Shown: positions 52,764 through 62,058 of the stretch, one piece after another | How positions within the stretch are numbered: the stretch's first letter is position 1 | Layout: every line of letters begins with the position of its first letter | Assembly (NCBI RefSeq): GCF_000411255.1 | Contig: NZ_KE150412.1 | Coordinates: 776,645-840,644 of the forward strand | Length of the DNA stretch: 64,000 bases | Reading direction: 5' to 3' | Origin: Paenibacillus sp. HGH0039 | Lineage (GTDB): Bacteria > Bacillota > Bacilli > Paenibacillales > NBRC-103111 | Position numbers and translations under genes: made by a program | Notes under the pieces: generated by a model | Told to the model about the DNA's origin: nothing | Seen by the model: the letters and a program-made list of their open reading frames with translations, nothing else | The model's database searches: none

Positions 52764-53222
52764 TCAGAATACGATGGCAAGCCTCGCGCTGGCCACTTTG
52801 CTGTATGGAATGGCGCTGCGTTTCTTCGGGGTTTGCACAACAAGCTCCTCGTCGTCGAACGACAGAAGCTCACCTTCGAATTCCTTGCTATTGTCAATTG
52901 GCTCGTATGTAGTTACAAATACATGTTTGCCAACAGCCTTCTTAATGTCTTCCGGTTTTTTTAGCGGCCTCTCGGCACCCGGTGAAGAGACTTCCAGGAA
53001 ATAAGCCGTCGGAATCGGATCGTTCTCATCAAGTTTCGAGCTTAAGAATTCGCTGATGCGGCCGCAATCGTCGATATCAATGCCGCCTTCTTTGTCTACG
53101 AATACACGGAGAAACCAGTTGCTTCCTTCCTTGACGTATTCGATGTCGACAAGCTCAAAGCCTTGCTCGTTGAAATAATCCAGCAGCATATCTTCCACGA
53201 CGGATTTAATTGGTGAATTCAT
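52764..53222 (-). CDS. rimP: Ribosome maturation factor RimP
   Basis: A 152-residue RimP for 30S assembly: N-terminal alpha/beta domain with FELVDIEYVKEGSNWFLRVF (about 22-41), DIDDCGRIS, and VSSPGAERPLK joining to the Sm-like C-terminal domain. I start at ATG 53222; the longer frame to 53270 has no ribosome binding site. First gene of the nusA-infB operon, about 120 nt after its promoter. Confidence 0.95.
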   Translation of the reverse strand: MNSPIKSVVEDMLLDYFNEQGFELVDIEYVKEGSNWFLRVFVDKEGGIDIDDCGRISEFLSSKLDENDPIPTAYFLEVSSPGAERPLKKPEDIKKAVGKHVFVTTYEPIDNSKEFEGELLSFDDEELVVQTPKKRSAIPYSKVASARLAIVF

Positions 53223-53290
53223 ATGTTTTCTCTCTACCCTCCTGTATGACCTTCCCGGTGAACCTGCCAAAAAGTCTTAGCAAAATGTAA

Positions 53291-53310
53291 AGAGTGGGTT
53301 TCCCCACTCT
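53291..53310 (-). terminator. Leader hairpin upstream of rimP, probable attenuator
   Basis: AGAGTGGG (53291-53298) pairs perfectly with CCCACTCT (53303-53310) around a GAAA tetraloop in the transcript. The following TTTACATTTTG is an interrupted U-tract. It lies between the rimP promoter (53349-53378) and the gene, about 35 nt into the leader, so it would act as an attenuator rather than a polC terminator. Confidence 0.75.
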
Positions 53311-53348
53311 CCGGTTCACAGTCGATATCCTCATTATTGCCAAGAAAA

Positions 53349-53378
53349 ATTATACCATAACCGTCTAAAGGTTGACAA
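53349..53378 (-). promoter_or_regulatory. Promoter of the rimP-nusA-infB operon
   Basis: TTGTCA (53373-53378), 18-bp spacer, TATAAT (53349-53354) with an upstream TGG (extended -10) on the minus strand, in the polC-rimP gap. Confidence 0.85.
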
Positions 53379-53425
53379 TAGTAAGAAAAAGTTACTCACC
53401 TTGTCACCCCTACGCTTCGCGCCCG

Positions 53426-56400
53426 CTAAAACAAGGACAGCTGATTGGATTCCGGCAGTCCCCGGAAGCAGCCCATGCCGTTCAACAGTTCGACGACCGT
53501 CTTCGAAGCCTTCGAACGATTTTGGAAATCTTCGATCGAAAGAAAGTCCCCGCTTTCCTTGGAAGCGGCAATGTTTCGGGCCGCATTCTCCCCGATTCCC
53601 GGTACGGCCGAGAACGGCGGAATAAGCGAATCCCCGTCAATAATAAACTTCGTGGCGTCGGAGCGATATAAGTCGATGGGCTTGAAGCTGAATCCGCGTG
53701 CGGTCATTTCCAGCGCCATCTCGAGAATGGAAATCATCGCTTTTTCCTTCGGAAGAGCCTGGAACCCTTTCTCCTCGATTTCGATCAGCTTTTTCATGAT
53801 CGCATCGTAGCCCTGGCAGAGCAGTTCCAGATCAAAGTCCTCCGCACGGACCGTAAAATAGGTCGCATAGTACGCGATCGGGTGGTAAACCTTGAAGTAA
53901 GCCGTACGCACCGCGGAAATAACGTAAGCGGCGGCGTGGGCTTTCGGGAACATATATTCGATCCGCTCGCAGGATTCAATGTACCAGGCAGGCACATTGT
54001 GCTTCTTCATGTCTTCCTTCCACTCATCGGTAAGGCCTTTCCCTTTACGTACGCTCTCCGTGATTTTGAAGGCCAGGCCCGCATCCATGCCGGCTTTATA
54101 AATGAGATAGAGCATAATATCGTCCCGGCAGCCGATTACGGTCTTAATGTTGCAAATGCCCTTCTTGATCAGTTCCTGCGCATTGCCCAGCCATACGCCG
54201 GTTCCGTGGGAGAGCCCGGAAATTTGCAGCAGATCGGCAAAGCTGCTCGGATGAGTTTCCTGAAGCATCTGCCGGACAAACTTCGTTCCCATCTCGGGAA
54301 CTCCATAGGTGGCCACAGGCGTCCGGATTTTTTCAGGCGGAACTCCGAGCGCATCCGTCGAATGAAAAATGCTCATCACTTTAGGATCGTTCATCGGAAT
54401 CGTCGTCGGATCAATGCCGGTCAAATCCTGAAGCATACGCATCATGGTCGGATCGTCGTGCCCCAGAATATCGAGCTTGAGCAGGTTGGCGTCAAACGCG
54501 TGATAGTCGAAATGCGTCGTTTTCCACTCGGAATTCTTATCATCGGCCGGGAATTGAACGGGAGTGATATCGTCCACTTCCATATAATCCGGCACGACGA
54601 CAATACCGCCGGGATGCTGTCCGGTACTTCGCTTAACGCCGGTACATCCGGAGGCCAGCCTTACAATTTCGGCGTTCCGCCATTTTTTGCCCTGGCCTTC
54701 CTCATACTTTTTCACATAACCGAAGGCTGTCTTATCCGCAATGGTACCGATGGTGCCTGCGCGGAACACGCTTTTTTCGCCGAAAAGAACCTTGGTGTAG
54801 TTATGAGCGACCGGCTGGTACTCCCCGGAAAAGTTCAAGTCGATATCGGGAACCTTGTCCCCTTTAAATCCGAGGAACGTTTCGAACGGAATGTCCTGGC
54901 CCTCGCCTTTAAGCTTGTCGCCACAGGTCGGGCAGGTCTTATCCGGCAGGTCGAACCCGCTCGGAATGCTTCCGTCCGTAAACCATTCGCTGAATTTGCA
55001 CGAGCGGCAAATATAATGCGGCGGGAGAGGGTTAACTTCCGAAATGCCCAGGAATGTGGCGACTACGGAGGAGCCGACCGATCCCCGGGAACCGACGAGA
55101 TAGCCGTCTTCGTTGGATTTTTTAACGAGCCGTTCCGAAATGAGATAGTTGGCCGAGAACCCGTATTTGATGATCGGCACCAGTTCTTTTTCAAGCCGCT
55201 GCACGACAATTTCTGGAACTTCATCCCCGTAAATCTGACGGGCCGTCTCATAGCATTTGTTGCGGATTTCGTCGTCCGCTCCTTCAATGATCGGCGTGAA
55301 CAGCTTGGTCGGAAACAGCTCGATTTCTTCAAAGCGGTCGGCCAGATCGTTTGTATTGCGCACCACGACTTCATGGGCCTTTTCCTGACCGAGGAAACGG
55401 AATTCTTCCAGCATCTCGCGTGTCGTGCGGAAATGAGCGTCCGGCTTCTTCATGTCTTTGAGAGGACTGAAGCCGGTGATGCCATTGATCGTAATATCCC
55501 GCGCGACTTTGTCCCGGGGCTCCAGGTAATGGACGTTCCCCGTCGCAATAACGGGTTTCCCCTGTTTTGCGCCGATGGCGACAATCCGCTTCACCGCGTC
55601 TTCCAGATCCGCTCGGCTGCCGACCAGTCCTCTATCCACCAGATGCATGTTGTAACTGACGGGCTGGATTTCCAGCACATCGTAAAACTCGGATACCTGC
55701 TCGGCCTCTTCCTGCGATTTGTTAAGAACCGTCTCGAAAAACTCGCCTTTCTCGCAGCCCGAAGCAATAAGCAGCCCTTCCCTAAGCTCGATGAGCCTGC
55801 TTTTCGGAATCGTCGCCACTTTGTTGAAGTACTCCGTATGGGAAATGGAAATCAGTTTGAACAGATTTTTCTTTCCGATCGCATTCGTCGCATAAATGCA
55901 GCAGTGGAACGGACGCTGATTCGACAAGTCTTTCCCGACAAAATCATTCATACGTCCAAGATTCGTGATATTCCGGTCGTAGGCCTCGTTAATCAAATGC
56001 TGGAGAACATGTCCCAGCGCAATCGTATCGTCAATCGCCCTGTGATGGTTTTCCAGACTTACTTTAAATTTGTCCGACAAGGTGTTCAGCCTGTGGTTTT
56101 TCATGGAAGGGAAAAGCAGTCTGGCCATTTCCAGCGTATCGAGAACCGCATTCGTCATCTGCGGGTGGCCCAATCTTTTCAAGTTGGCCTGAATAAAGCC
56201 GATATCGAACCGCGCGTTATGAGCGACAAGCACGGAATCGCCGATAAAGTCGATAAACTTGGGGAGCTCGTCCGCGAGCTCCGGCGCGTCTTTTACCATC
56301 TCATCGGTGATATTGGTGAGTTGCTGGATGTGATAAGGAATTTTTTCATGCGGCTGGATAAACGTAGAATAACGGTCGATTTCTTTGCCTTCCTGTACCT

Positions 56401-57730
56401 TCACGCCGGCAATCTCGATAATTTTATTATTCAGAACGGACAGCCCGGTGGTCTCGATATCAAACACGACGTAAGTGGCCTGCTTCAAATCCGCATCAAT
56501 CGGGTTTAAGACGATCGGAACGGAATCGTTCACCACATTCGCTTCAACGCCGTAAATCACCTTGATGCCGTTTTTCTTGCCCGCCTTGTTCGCATCCGGG
56601 TAGCTTTGAACCCCGCTGTGATCTGTGATGGCGATCGCTTTGTGGCCCCATTTTGCAGCCGTCTTGATGTACTGGTCCACCGGAGTGATTCCGTCCATCG
56701 TACTCATCGTCGTATGCAGGTGGAATTCCACGCGTTTCTCTTCGGCGTCATCCATTCTTCCCTTGGGCGGCAGTACTTCGTTGATATCCGACGGGATCAT
56801 GACAAGCTCGGGCACCATCATGAAACGATCGTATTCCACGCGTCCGCGCGCACGGATCCAGCAGCCGTTGGAGAGCAGATTGAGAATGCGCACGTCTTCC
56901 TTCGTCTTCCCGAACGATTTCAGCATAATGGAATCGGTGTAGTCGGTAACGTTAAACGAATAAAGGGTGCTGCCGTTCCGCAGCTCTTTCACTTCCAGAT
57001 TGAAGACGGCCCCTTGAATGGTAACCTTCTTCTCCTCTTCCACAATATCCTGAATCGGCACGGGCGCATCTTTAATATCGTAGCCGACCATGAGCCGGAC
57101 ATCCGCATCCGGGATCGCCGAAGCCTGGAGCTCCTGCTCGATGGACTGCATAATCTCCTGTGTAACGAGCTTCTCCTCTTCGACGATCTGCTGGGCAAAC
57201 CGTTCGAATTCCTCGGTGCTTTTCTCGTTGAGCGCATACTTCACGGTAAACTCGGTTTTAAAATAATCCTGGAAGAAGGATTTCACCCAGTTATCCATGT
57301 TCTTTTTCTTCGCGAGCTCAAAACCGATCTGATCCAGCAGAATCAAAGTCAGCTGATTTCCCTGCACTTCGGTTTTGGCTTTGCTCAGCCACCCGTTTAC
57401 CGTAACGGCTTCGCGCTGTACCCACTCCAGAAAAAGGCTCCAATATTCTTCCACGAGCCTGCCCGGCTCGGCATTCTCCATGTGTATGACAAATCGCGTC
57501 TTGGCGATATGAGCGAACTTTTCTTGCACGTTCCGGCAGAAAGAACGGTACACGTCCTGCGGGACCAACTCCTGCTTTACCAGATGGAAGGTCCACTCCC
57601 GGTTTTTCCGGCTGATTTCTACTTTGTCGATATACCCGTCCGCAAAATGAACCGTTGACATCTCGTGCGGTATGTCCGCCTGCTTCATCAGAAGCTCGAA
57701 CCGCTGCCTTTTATCCGGTGTCTGACTCAT
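53426..57730 (-). CDS. polC: DNA polymerase III PolC, replicative
   Basis: A 1434-residue Gram-positive replicative polymerase. Order: N-terminal and OB domains (about 1-320); PHP domain starting at FHLHTTMSTMDG (about 333), split by an inserted DEDDh 3'-5' exonuclease (VFDIETTGLS at about 420, to about 590); PHP remainder; a zinc module with CRSC and CPTC pairs (about 905-940); palm with catalytic DIDLNFSGE (about 961); fingers; and a C-terminal helix-hairpin-helix (VPGIGENAARN). The ATG follows GGGGGAGGGAAGAC. No strong terminator is seen before the rimP promoter. Confidence 0.98.
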   Translation of the reverse strand: MSQTPDKRQRFELLMKQADIPHEMSTVHFADGYIDKVEISRKNREWTFHLVKQELVPQDVYRSFCRNVQEKFAHIAKTRFVIHMENAEPGRLVEEYWSLFLEWVQREAVTVNGWLSKAKTEVQGNQLTLILLDQIGFELAKKKNMDNWVKSFFQDYFKTEFTVKYALNEKSTEEFERFAQQIVEEEKLVTQEIMQSIEQELQASAIPDADVRLMVGYDIKDAPVPIQDIVEEEKKVTIQGAVFNLEVKELRNGSTLYSFNVTDYTDSIMLKSFGKTKEDVRILNLLSNGCWIRARGRVEYDRFMMVPELVMIPSDINEVLPPKGRMDDAEEKRVEFHLHTTMSTMDGITPVDQYIKTAAKWGHKAIAITDHSGVQSYPDANKAGKKNGIKVIYGVEANVVNDSVPIVLNPIDADLKQATYVVFDIETTGLSVLNNKIIEIAGVKVQEGKEIDRYSTFIQPHEKIPYHIQQLTNITDEMVKDAPELADELPKFIDFIGDSVLVAHNARFDIGFIQANLKRLGHPQMTNAVLDTLEMARLLFPSMKNHRLNTLSDKFKVSLENHHRAIDDTIALGHVLQHLINEAYDRNITNLGRMNDFVGKDLSNQRPFHCCIYATNAIGKKNLFKLISISHTEYFNKVATIPKSRLIELREGLLIASGCEKGEFFETVLNKSQEEAEQVSEFYDVLEIQPVSYNMHLVDRGLVGSRADLEDAVKRIVAIGAKQGKPVIATGNVHYLEPRDKVARDITINGITGFSPLKDMKKPDAHFRTTREMLEEFRFLGQEKAHEVVVRNTNDLADRFEEIELFPTKLFTPIIEGADDEIRNKCYETARQIYGDEVPEIVVQRLEKELVPIIKYGFSANYLISERLVKKSNEDGYLVGSRGSVGSSVVATFLGISEVNPLPPHYICRSCKFSEWFTDGSIPSGFDLPDKTCPTCGDKLKGEGQDIPFETFLGFKGDKVPDIDLNFSGEYQPVAHNYTKVLFGEKSVFRAGTIGTIADKTAFGYVKKYEEGQGKKWRNAEIVRLASGCTGVKRSTGQHPGGIVVVPDYMEVDDITPVQFPADDKNSEWKTTHFDYHAFDANLLKLDILGHDDPTMMRMLQDLTGIDPTTIPMNDPKVMSIFHSTDALGVPPEKIRTPVATYGVPEMGTKFVRQMLQETHPSSFADLLQISGLSHGTGVWLGNAQELIKKGICNIKTVIGCRDDIMLYLIYKAGMDAGLAFKITESVRKGKGLTDEWKEDMKKHNVPAWYIESCERIEYMFPKAHAAAYVISAVRTAYFKVYHPIAYYATYFTVRAEDFDLELLCQGYDAIMKKLIEIEEKGFQALPKEKAMISILEMALEMTARGFSFKPIDLYRSDATKFIIDGDSLIPPFSAVPGIGENAARNIAASKESGDFLSIEDFQNRSKASKTVVELLNGMGCFRGLPESNQLSLF

Positions 57731-57790
57731 GTCTTCCCTCCCCCAAGCTTCCGGTTTGCTCCGATTGCCGCCTTACTCTCACCCGGCCGG

Positions 57791-57831
57791 AAAAAGAAAA
57801 GGACAAAGAGAGAAAGTAATCTCGTTTGCCC
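57791..57831 (-). terminator. Terminator after proS
   Basis: GGACAAAGAGA (57801-57811) pairs with TCTCGTTTGCCC (57820-57831) with one bulge and a G-U pair; the minus strand continues TTTTCTTTTTCC. Confidence 0.75.
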
Positions 57832-57847
57832 TTCATTGTAATCGTGC

Positions 57848-59296
57848 TTAATAAGATTTACCGAAAACGACGGTGTGTTTGGCTTTATCTCCGCAAACCA
57901 GACAGGTTTCTTTCGATTCCCGCGGCGAAAACGGAATGTTACGGCTCGTTGCTCCCGCCTCTTCTTTGACCTGGGCTTCACAAGCTTCCGAACCGCACCA
58001 GCCTGCAAGCGCAAACCCGCGGTTCGTTTCCAAGTATTGTTTGAACTCATCCAGCGTGTCTACCGCGATCAAATGTTCTTCGAGGTGCTGCTTCGCACGA
58101 TTGAACATCTCCTGGTGTATCTCTTCCAAAAGCTGCTGAACTTCTTGAACGAAGTTGACCTGCTGGACGATTTTCTTCTCTCCGGTAATCCGGGAAACGA
58201 GAACGATCTGACCGTTCTCCATATCGCGCGGTCCCAGCTCGACACGGATAGGAACGCCGCGCATTTCGTACTCGTTGAATTTCCAGCCCGGGCTCAGATC
58301 CGCACGGTCGTCCACTCTTACCCGGACACCTGCCTGCTTCAATTCGTCAAACAGCTCGTCCGTGCGGGCCACGACCTGCTCCCTCGTTTTAGGAGGACCT
58401 ATCGGGATCATGATCACTTGTGTAGGAGCTACTTTAGGCGGCAGTGCCAGTCCGCGGTCGTCCCCGTGCGCCATGATCGTCGCGCCGATCAGACGTGTGC
58501 TTACTCCCCAGGAGGTAGTGTGCACGAACTGGTGCTGATTTTCCCGGTTCAAATATTTAATATCGAAAGCAACCGCAAAGTTAGTGCCCAGGTAATGCGA
58601 AGTACCCGCTTGTACCGCTTTGCCGTCTTTCATCATCGCTTCGATCGAGAAGGTATCCACCGCTCCGGCAAACTTCTCGGAAGGTGTTTTCTGACCGATA
58701 ATGACCGGCATGGCAAGGAAATTCTCGGCGAAGTCTCTGTAAATTTCCAGCATCTGCATCGTTTCGCGGCGAGCATCTTCTTCGTCTTCGTGAGCGGTAT
58801 GCCCTTCCTGCCATAAAAACTCCGTCGTACGAAGGAATGGCAGGGTACGTTTCTCCCAGCGGACCACGTTCGCCCACTGATTGATAAGGAGCGGCAGATC
58901 ACGGTAGGAATTGATCCATTCCGCGTACATATGGCCGATCATCGTCTCGGAAGTCGGACGGATGGCCAGACGCTCTTCGAGCTTCTCTCCTCCCGCTTCG
59001 GTTACCCAGGGAAGTTCCGGATTGAAGCCTTCCACGTGCTCCTTCTCTTTCTGGAAAAAGCTCTCCGGGATGAAAAGCGGAAAGTAGGCGTTGCGGTGCC
59101 CGGTTTCCTTGAAACGCTTGTCCAGCTCACGCTGGATATTTTCCCAAATCTCGTAGCCGTCCGGCTTGAAGACCATGCACCCGCGAACCGGGGAATAGCT
59201 CATAAGATCGGCTTTTTTGATAACATCAATGTACCACTGGGAGAAATCTTCACCCTGCGGCGTGATTTCCCGGACAAACTGTTTATCTTTGGACAT
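57848..59296 (-). CDS. proS: Proline-tRNA ligase, archaeal/eukaryal-type (ProS type 3)
   Basis: A 482-residue class II synthetase. Class II motifs are visible: VRGCMVFKPDGYEIWENIQ (motif 1 region), FLRTTEFLWQEGHTAHE (motif 2, about 140-156) and the C-terminal motif 3. It lacks the 180-residue editing insertion of the bacterial type and ends in the archaeal/eukaryal-type zinc-binding domain (CGSEAC...CLVCGDKAKH) and terminal KSY. B. subtilis has the 564-residue bacterial type at this place, so the gene differs in kind while the order is kept. ATG 59296 follows GTAGGAGGATCCGT. Confidence 0.95.
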   Translation of the reverse strand: MSKDKQFVREITPQGEDFSQWYIDVIKKADLMSYSPVRGCMVFKPDGYEIWENIQRELDKRFKETGHRNAYFPLFIPESFFQKEKEHVEGFNPELPWVTEAGGEKLEERLAIRPTSETMIGHMYAEWINSYRDLPLLINQWANVVRWEKRTLPFLRTTEFLWQEGHTAHEDEEDARRETMQMLEIYRDFAENFLAMPVIIGQKTPSEKFAGAVDTFSIEAMMKDGKAVQAGTSHYLGTNFAVAFDIKYLNRENQHQFVHTTSWGVSTRLIGATIMAHGDDRGLALPPKVAPTQVIMIPIGPPKTREQVVARTDELFDELKQAGVRVRVDDRADLSPGWKFNEYEMRGVPIRVELGPRDMENGQIVLVSRITGEKKIVQQVNFVQEVQQLLEEIHQEMFNRAKQHLEEHLIAVDTLDEFKQYLETNRGFALAGWCGSEACEAQVKEEAGATSRNIPFSPRESKETCLVCGDKAKHTVVFGKSY

Positions 59297-59405
59297 ACGG
59301 ATCCTCCTACGGAAGTCCGTCCGGCGGGGCAAACGCAAGGTTCGCCCGGGCGGACGGACAGGCATCGTTTCACCTAACGGTTACATCTATCTATCATAAT
59401 ACAGA

Positions 59406-60656
59406 TTAGCTTTTAATTAAACGTAAAATATCGTTGTAGGTCACGGCGACCATCAATAACATGAGCATGGCAAAGCCGATAAAGTGAACCATGCTTTCGC
59501 GGTTGGGATCAACCGGCTTGCCGCGAACCGCTTCGATGGCGAGGAATACGAGCCGGCTTCCGTCCAGCGCAGGAAACGGAAGCAGGTTAAAGAGCCCTAA
59601 ATACAGGCTGAGCAGCGCGACCCAGTAAATGTACGATTCACTGCCGTGGCTGGCGAATTCGCCGGTTACCTGCACGATGCGCACCGGACCGCCCAGGTCG
59701 TCCATTTTGAACTGCCCGAGCACAAGTTTCTTGAATCCGTCGAGAATACCTACCGTCGAGGTCGAAACGTAGTTGTAGGTGCCCTTCAACGTCTCGCCGA
59801 AGGAAGCCGAACGCTTGTCTCCCGTGATATAAACCCCGACCTTGCCGTTCTCATCCGGAGTGATTTCGATTTTCTTCTCTACGCCGCTCCGCTGGATCAC
59901 CCAGTTCATTTTCTGGTTAGGGGAGGAACCGACCACTTTCATAAACTTCTCGCGGTTGTCCCCGATCGTTTCCTGATTCACCGAAACGATGATGTCTCCG
60001 GCCATAAGTCCCGCTTTCTCGGACGGACGGCCTGGCTCCAACTTGTCAACTTTTACGTTCGTCGGAACTCCCTGCATAATAACGAGGGTAAGAAACAGTA
60101 CCGCGGCCAGCAAAAAGTTCATAACCGGCCCCATCAGGATGGACAGGAAACGCTGCCCCACCGTCTTGCTGCCAAACTGCCTGTCAAGCGGCGCAATCTG
60201 CGTCTCCACACCGCGGGTAACCATGAGGGCATCCGGCTGAACAGGGTAACGGACCTGCTCGTCTCCCACTTCAAGCTTTACAAAAAGGTCTTTTTCCAGA
60301 TCGATCTGCTGCACGGCACCTTGGATGACATTCGCCCGCTGGTCAAGCTGGTCCAAATAAAGTTTAGTGACTTGATTGTCCTTGTTTAACTTTACGGCTA
60401 TCGTCTGTCCGTCCTGGATTTGAACGATTTCCGGATCCTCGCCCGCCATGCGGACATAGCCGCCGAACGGGAGCAATCTCAAGGTATAACGAGTTTCGCC
60501 CTTTTTATATGAAAACAATTTTGGTCCGAACCCGATAGCGAATTCACGCACCAAAATTCCGGCCCGTTTCGCAAAATAAAAATGTCCCCACTCGTGAATC
60601 GTAACGAGGACGAAGAACATAAGGACGATTTTCAGTCCTGTCTCAATGCTTCCCAA
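59406..60656 (-). CDS. rseP: RIP metalloprotease RseP/RasP
   Basis: A 416-residue site-2 protease in the membrane. The zinc motif H21-E22-W-G-H25 lies in the first helix; a PDZ domain (about 190-265, VDKLEPGRPSEKAGLMAGD) follows; the third ligand is in NLLPFPALDGSRL near the C-terminus. In B. subtilis RasP cleaves the anti-sigma factor RsiW, FtsL and signal-peptide remnants. The start is TTG 60656 with GGAGG ten bases upstream. A possible extended -10 (TGG-TACATT, about 60728) lies in the gap before it. Confidence 0.94.
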   Translation of the reverse strand: MGSIETGLKIVLMFFVLVTIHEWGHFYFAKRAGILVREFAIGFGPKLFSYKKGETRYTLRLLPFGGYVRMAGEDPEIVQIQDGQTIAVKLNKDNQVTKLYLDQLDQRANVIQGAVQQIDLEKDLFVKLEVGDEQVRYPVQPDALMVTRGVETQIAPLDRQFGSKTVGQRFLSILMGPVMNFLLAAVLFLTLVIMQGVPTNVKVDKLEPGRPSEKAGLMAGDIIVSVNQETIGDNREKFMKVVGSSPNQKMNWVIQRSGVEKKIEITPDENGKVGVYITGDKRSASFGETLKGTYNYVSTSTVGILDGFKKLVLGQFKMDDLGGPVRIVQVTGEFASHGSESYIYWVALLSLYLGLFNLLPFPALDGSRLVFLAIEAVRGKPVDPNRESMVHFIGFAMLMLLMVAVTYNDILRLIKS

Positions 60657-60799
60657 CCCGCATCTGCCTCCTCCGGCGCTTTCTCTCCTGAAAGCCGTCT
60701 CGTTTATGCTTACGTATGTTCCTAATGTACCATTATTGAGCGGCCTAATACAAGCAATCGCCTATGTAAGTATACGCAGGAACATGGAGCTCATAGACT

Positions 60800-60839
60800 A
60801 AAAAACCGGCCGTCCGGAAAATTTCCAGAGCGGTCGGTT
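60800..60839 (-). terminator. Terminator after dxr
   Basis: AACCGGCCG (60804-60812) pairs with CGGTCGGTT (60831-60839) with one mismatch, enclosing a further A/T-rich pairing; six T residues follow on the minus strand. Confidence 0.85.
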
Positions 60840-60855
60840 TATCCTTCATCGAGGC

Positions 60856-62001
60856 TCAGCCGAGCAGAGACGCGGTTTCACGCGCCCACCGGTCGGCTTC
60901 CAAAATATCACCGATCTGGGGACTGCTCATGACCGAGTGTCTTTGCAGACATTCTTCTATGATGGTTTCAATGCGGAGAAAAGGAATCTCTCCCTGCAAA
61001 AACTTCGCAACGGCTTGTTCGTTAGCCGCGTTGAACACGGTTGGCGCCGTGCCTCCGGTCCGGCCGCTTTCGTAAGCCATCCGGAGGCACGGGAACCGGT
61101 CGAAATCCATGGGACGGAAATTCAGTGTAGCGATTTCCGCCAAATCCAGGGATTTCGCAGGAGAAAGCAGCCGGTTCGGGTAGGACAGCGCATATTGGAT
61201 CGGCACGCGCATGTCCGGGTTTCCGAGCTGGGCTATGATGCTGCTATCCTTGAACTCAACGTAAGAGTGGATGATGCTTTCCGGATGCAAAAGCACGCCG
61301 ATTTGATCGTAGGGCAGGTCAAAAAGCCAATGGGCTTCCATGACTTCAAGCCCTTTGTTGACCATCGTGGCCGAGTCGATCGTAATCTTCGCACCCATGG
61401 ACCAGTTCGGATGGTTCAACGCCTGCTCGACCGTAACGCCTTCCAGCTCCGCCCGGCTACGGTCCCGGAAAGAACCGCCGGAAGCCGTAATGGTAATTTT
61501 CCTGATCTCCTCCCGGCGTTCGCCGTTCAGACACTGGAAAATCGCGGAATGTTCGCTGTCGATAGGCAGCAGCCGCACACCTTTGCGTTTCGCGGCTTCC
61601 GTTACCAGATGCCCCGCGCTCACAAGCGGCTCTTTATTCGCAAGGCCGATCGTTTTGCCCGCTTCAATCGCGGCGATCGTCGGTTCCAGCCCCTGGTTGC
61701 CGACTACGGCCGTTACGACAAAATCCGCATCGGTTCCGGCTGCCGTCTCCAGAAGACCCTCTTCACCGAACAAAATACGCGTACCTGCGGGTACTAAAGC
61801 GGACAACCGATCCGCCAGTTCGCGGGTAGCCACGGAAGCCAGTTTCGGCTTGAACCGGCGGATTTGCTCGGCTAGAAGCTCCACGTTCCGTCCGCCGGCA
61901 AGAGCCTCTACGGTAAATTGATCCGGATGATGGGCAATGACATCAAGCGTTTGCGTACCGATCGATCCGGTGGAGCCAAGTATCGCTATTCGTTTATTCA
62001 T
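60856..62001 (-). CDS. dxr: 1-deoxy-D-xylulose-5-phosphate reductoisomerase
   Basis: A 381-residue NADPH enzyme that makes 2-C-methyl-D-erythritol 4-phosphate in the MEP isoprenoid pathway. GSTGSIG at 9-15 binds NADPH; the metal/substrate region has [13 protein letters not shown] and [32 protein letters not shown] is the family signature. ATG 62001 follows GGGGGAGAAT. Its product line feeds uppS two genes upstream. Confidence 0.97.
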   Translation of the reverse strand: MNKRIAILGSTGSIGTQTLDVIAHHPDQFTVEALAGGRNVELLAEQIRRFKPKLASVATRELADRLSALVPAGTRILFGEEGLLETAAGTDADFVVTAVVGNQGLEPTIAAIEAGKTIGLANKEPLVSAGHLVTEAAKRKGVRLLPIDSEHSAIFQCLNGERREEIRKITITASGGSFRDRSRAELEGVTVEQALNHPNWSMGAKITIDSATMVNKGLEVMEAHWLFDLPYDQIGVLLHPESIIHSYVEFKDSSIIAQLGNPDMRVPIQYALSYPNRLLSPAKSLDLAEIATLNFRPMDFDRFPCLRMAYESGRTGGTAPTVFNAANEQAVAKFLQGEIPFLRIETIIEECLQRHSVMSSPQIGDILEADRWARETASLLG

Positions 62002-62058
62002 ATTCTCCCCCGTTGGATGAGCCTGAGCCGATTCTGTCTGATGGACGGGTACACGGGT

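Noticed and set aside
53882-56509. An 875-codon open frame on the plus strand, opposite polC
   Set aside because: It lies wholly antisense to a well-conserved gene, has no ribosome binding site and no recognisable domain, and its composition (rich in Arg, His, Phe and Asn) is that of an antisense shadow.
59297-59405. T-box riboswitch in front of proS
   Set aside because: The gap to rseP is about 110 bp and contains no specifier hairpin, T-box sequence or terminator pair.
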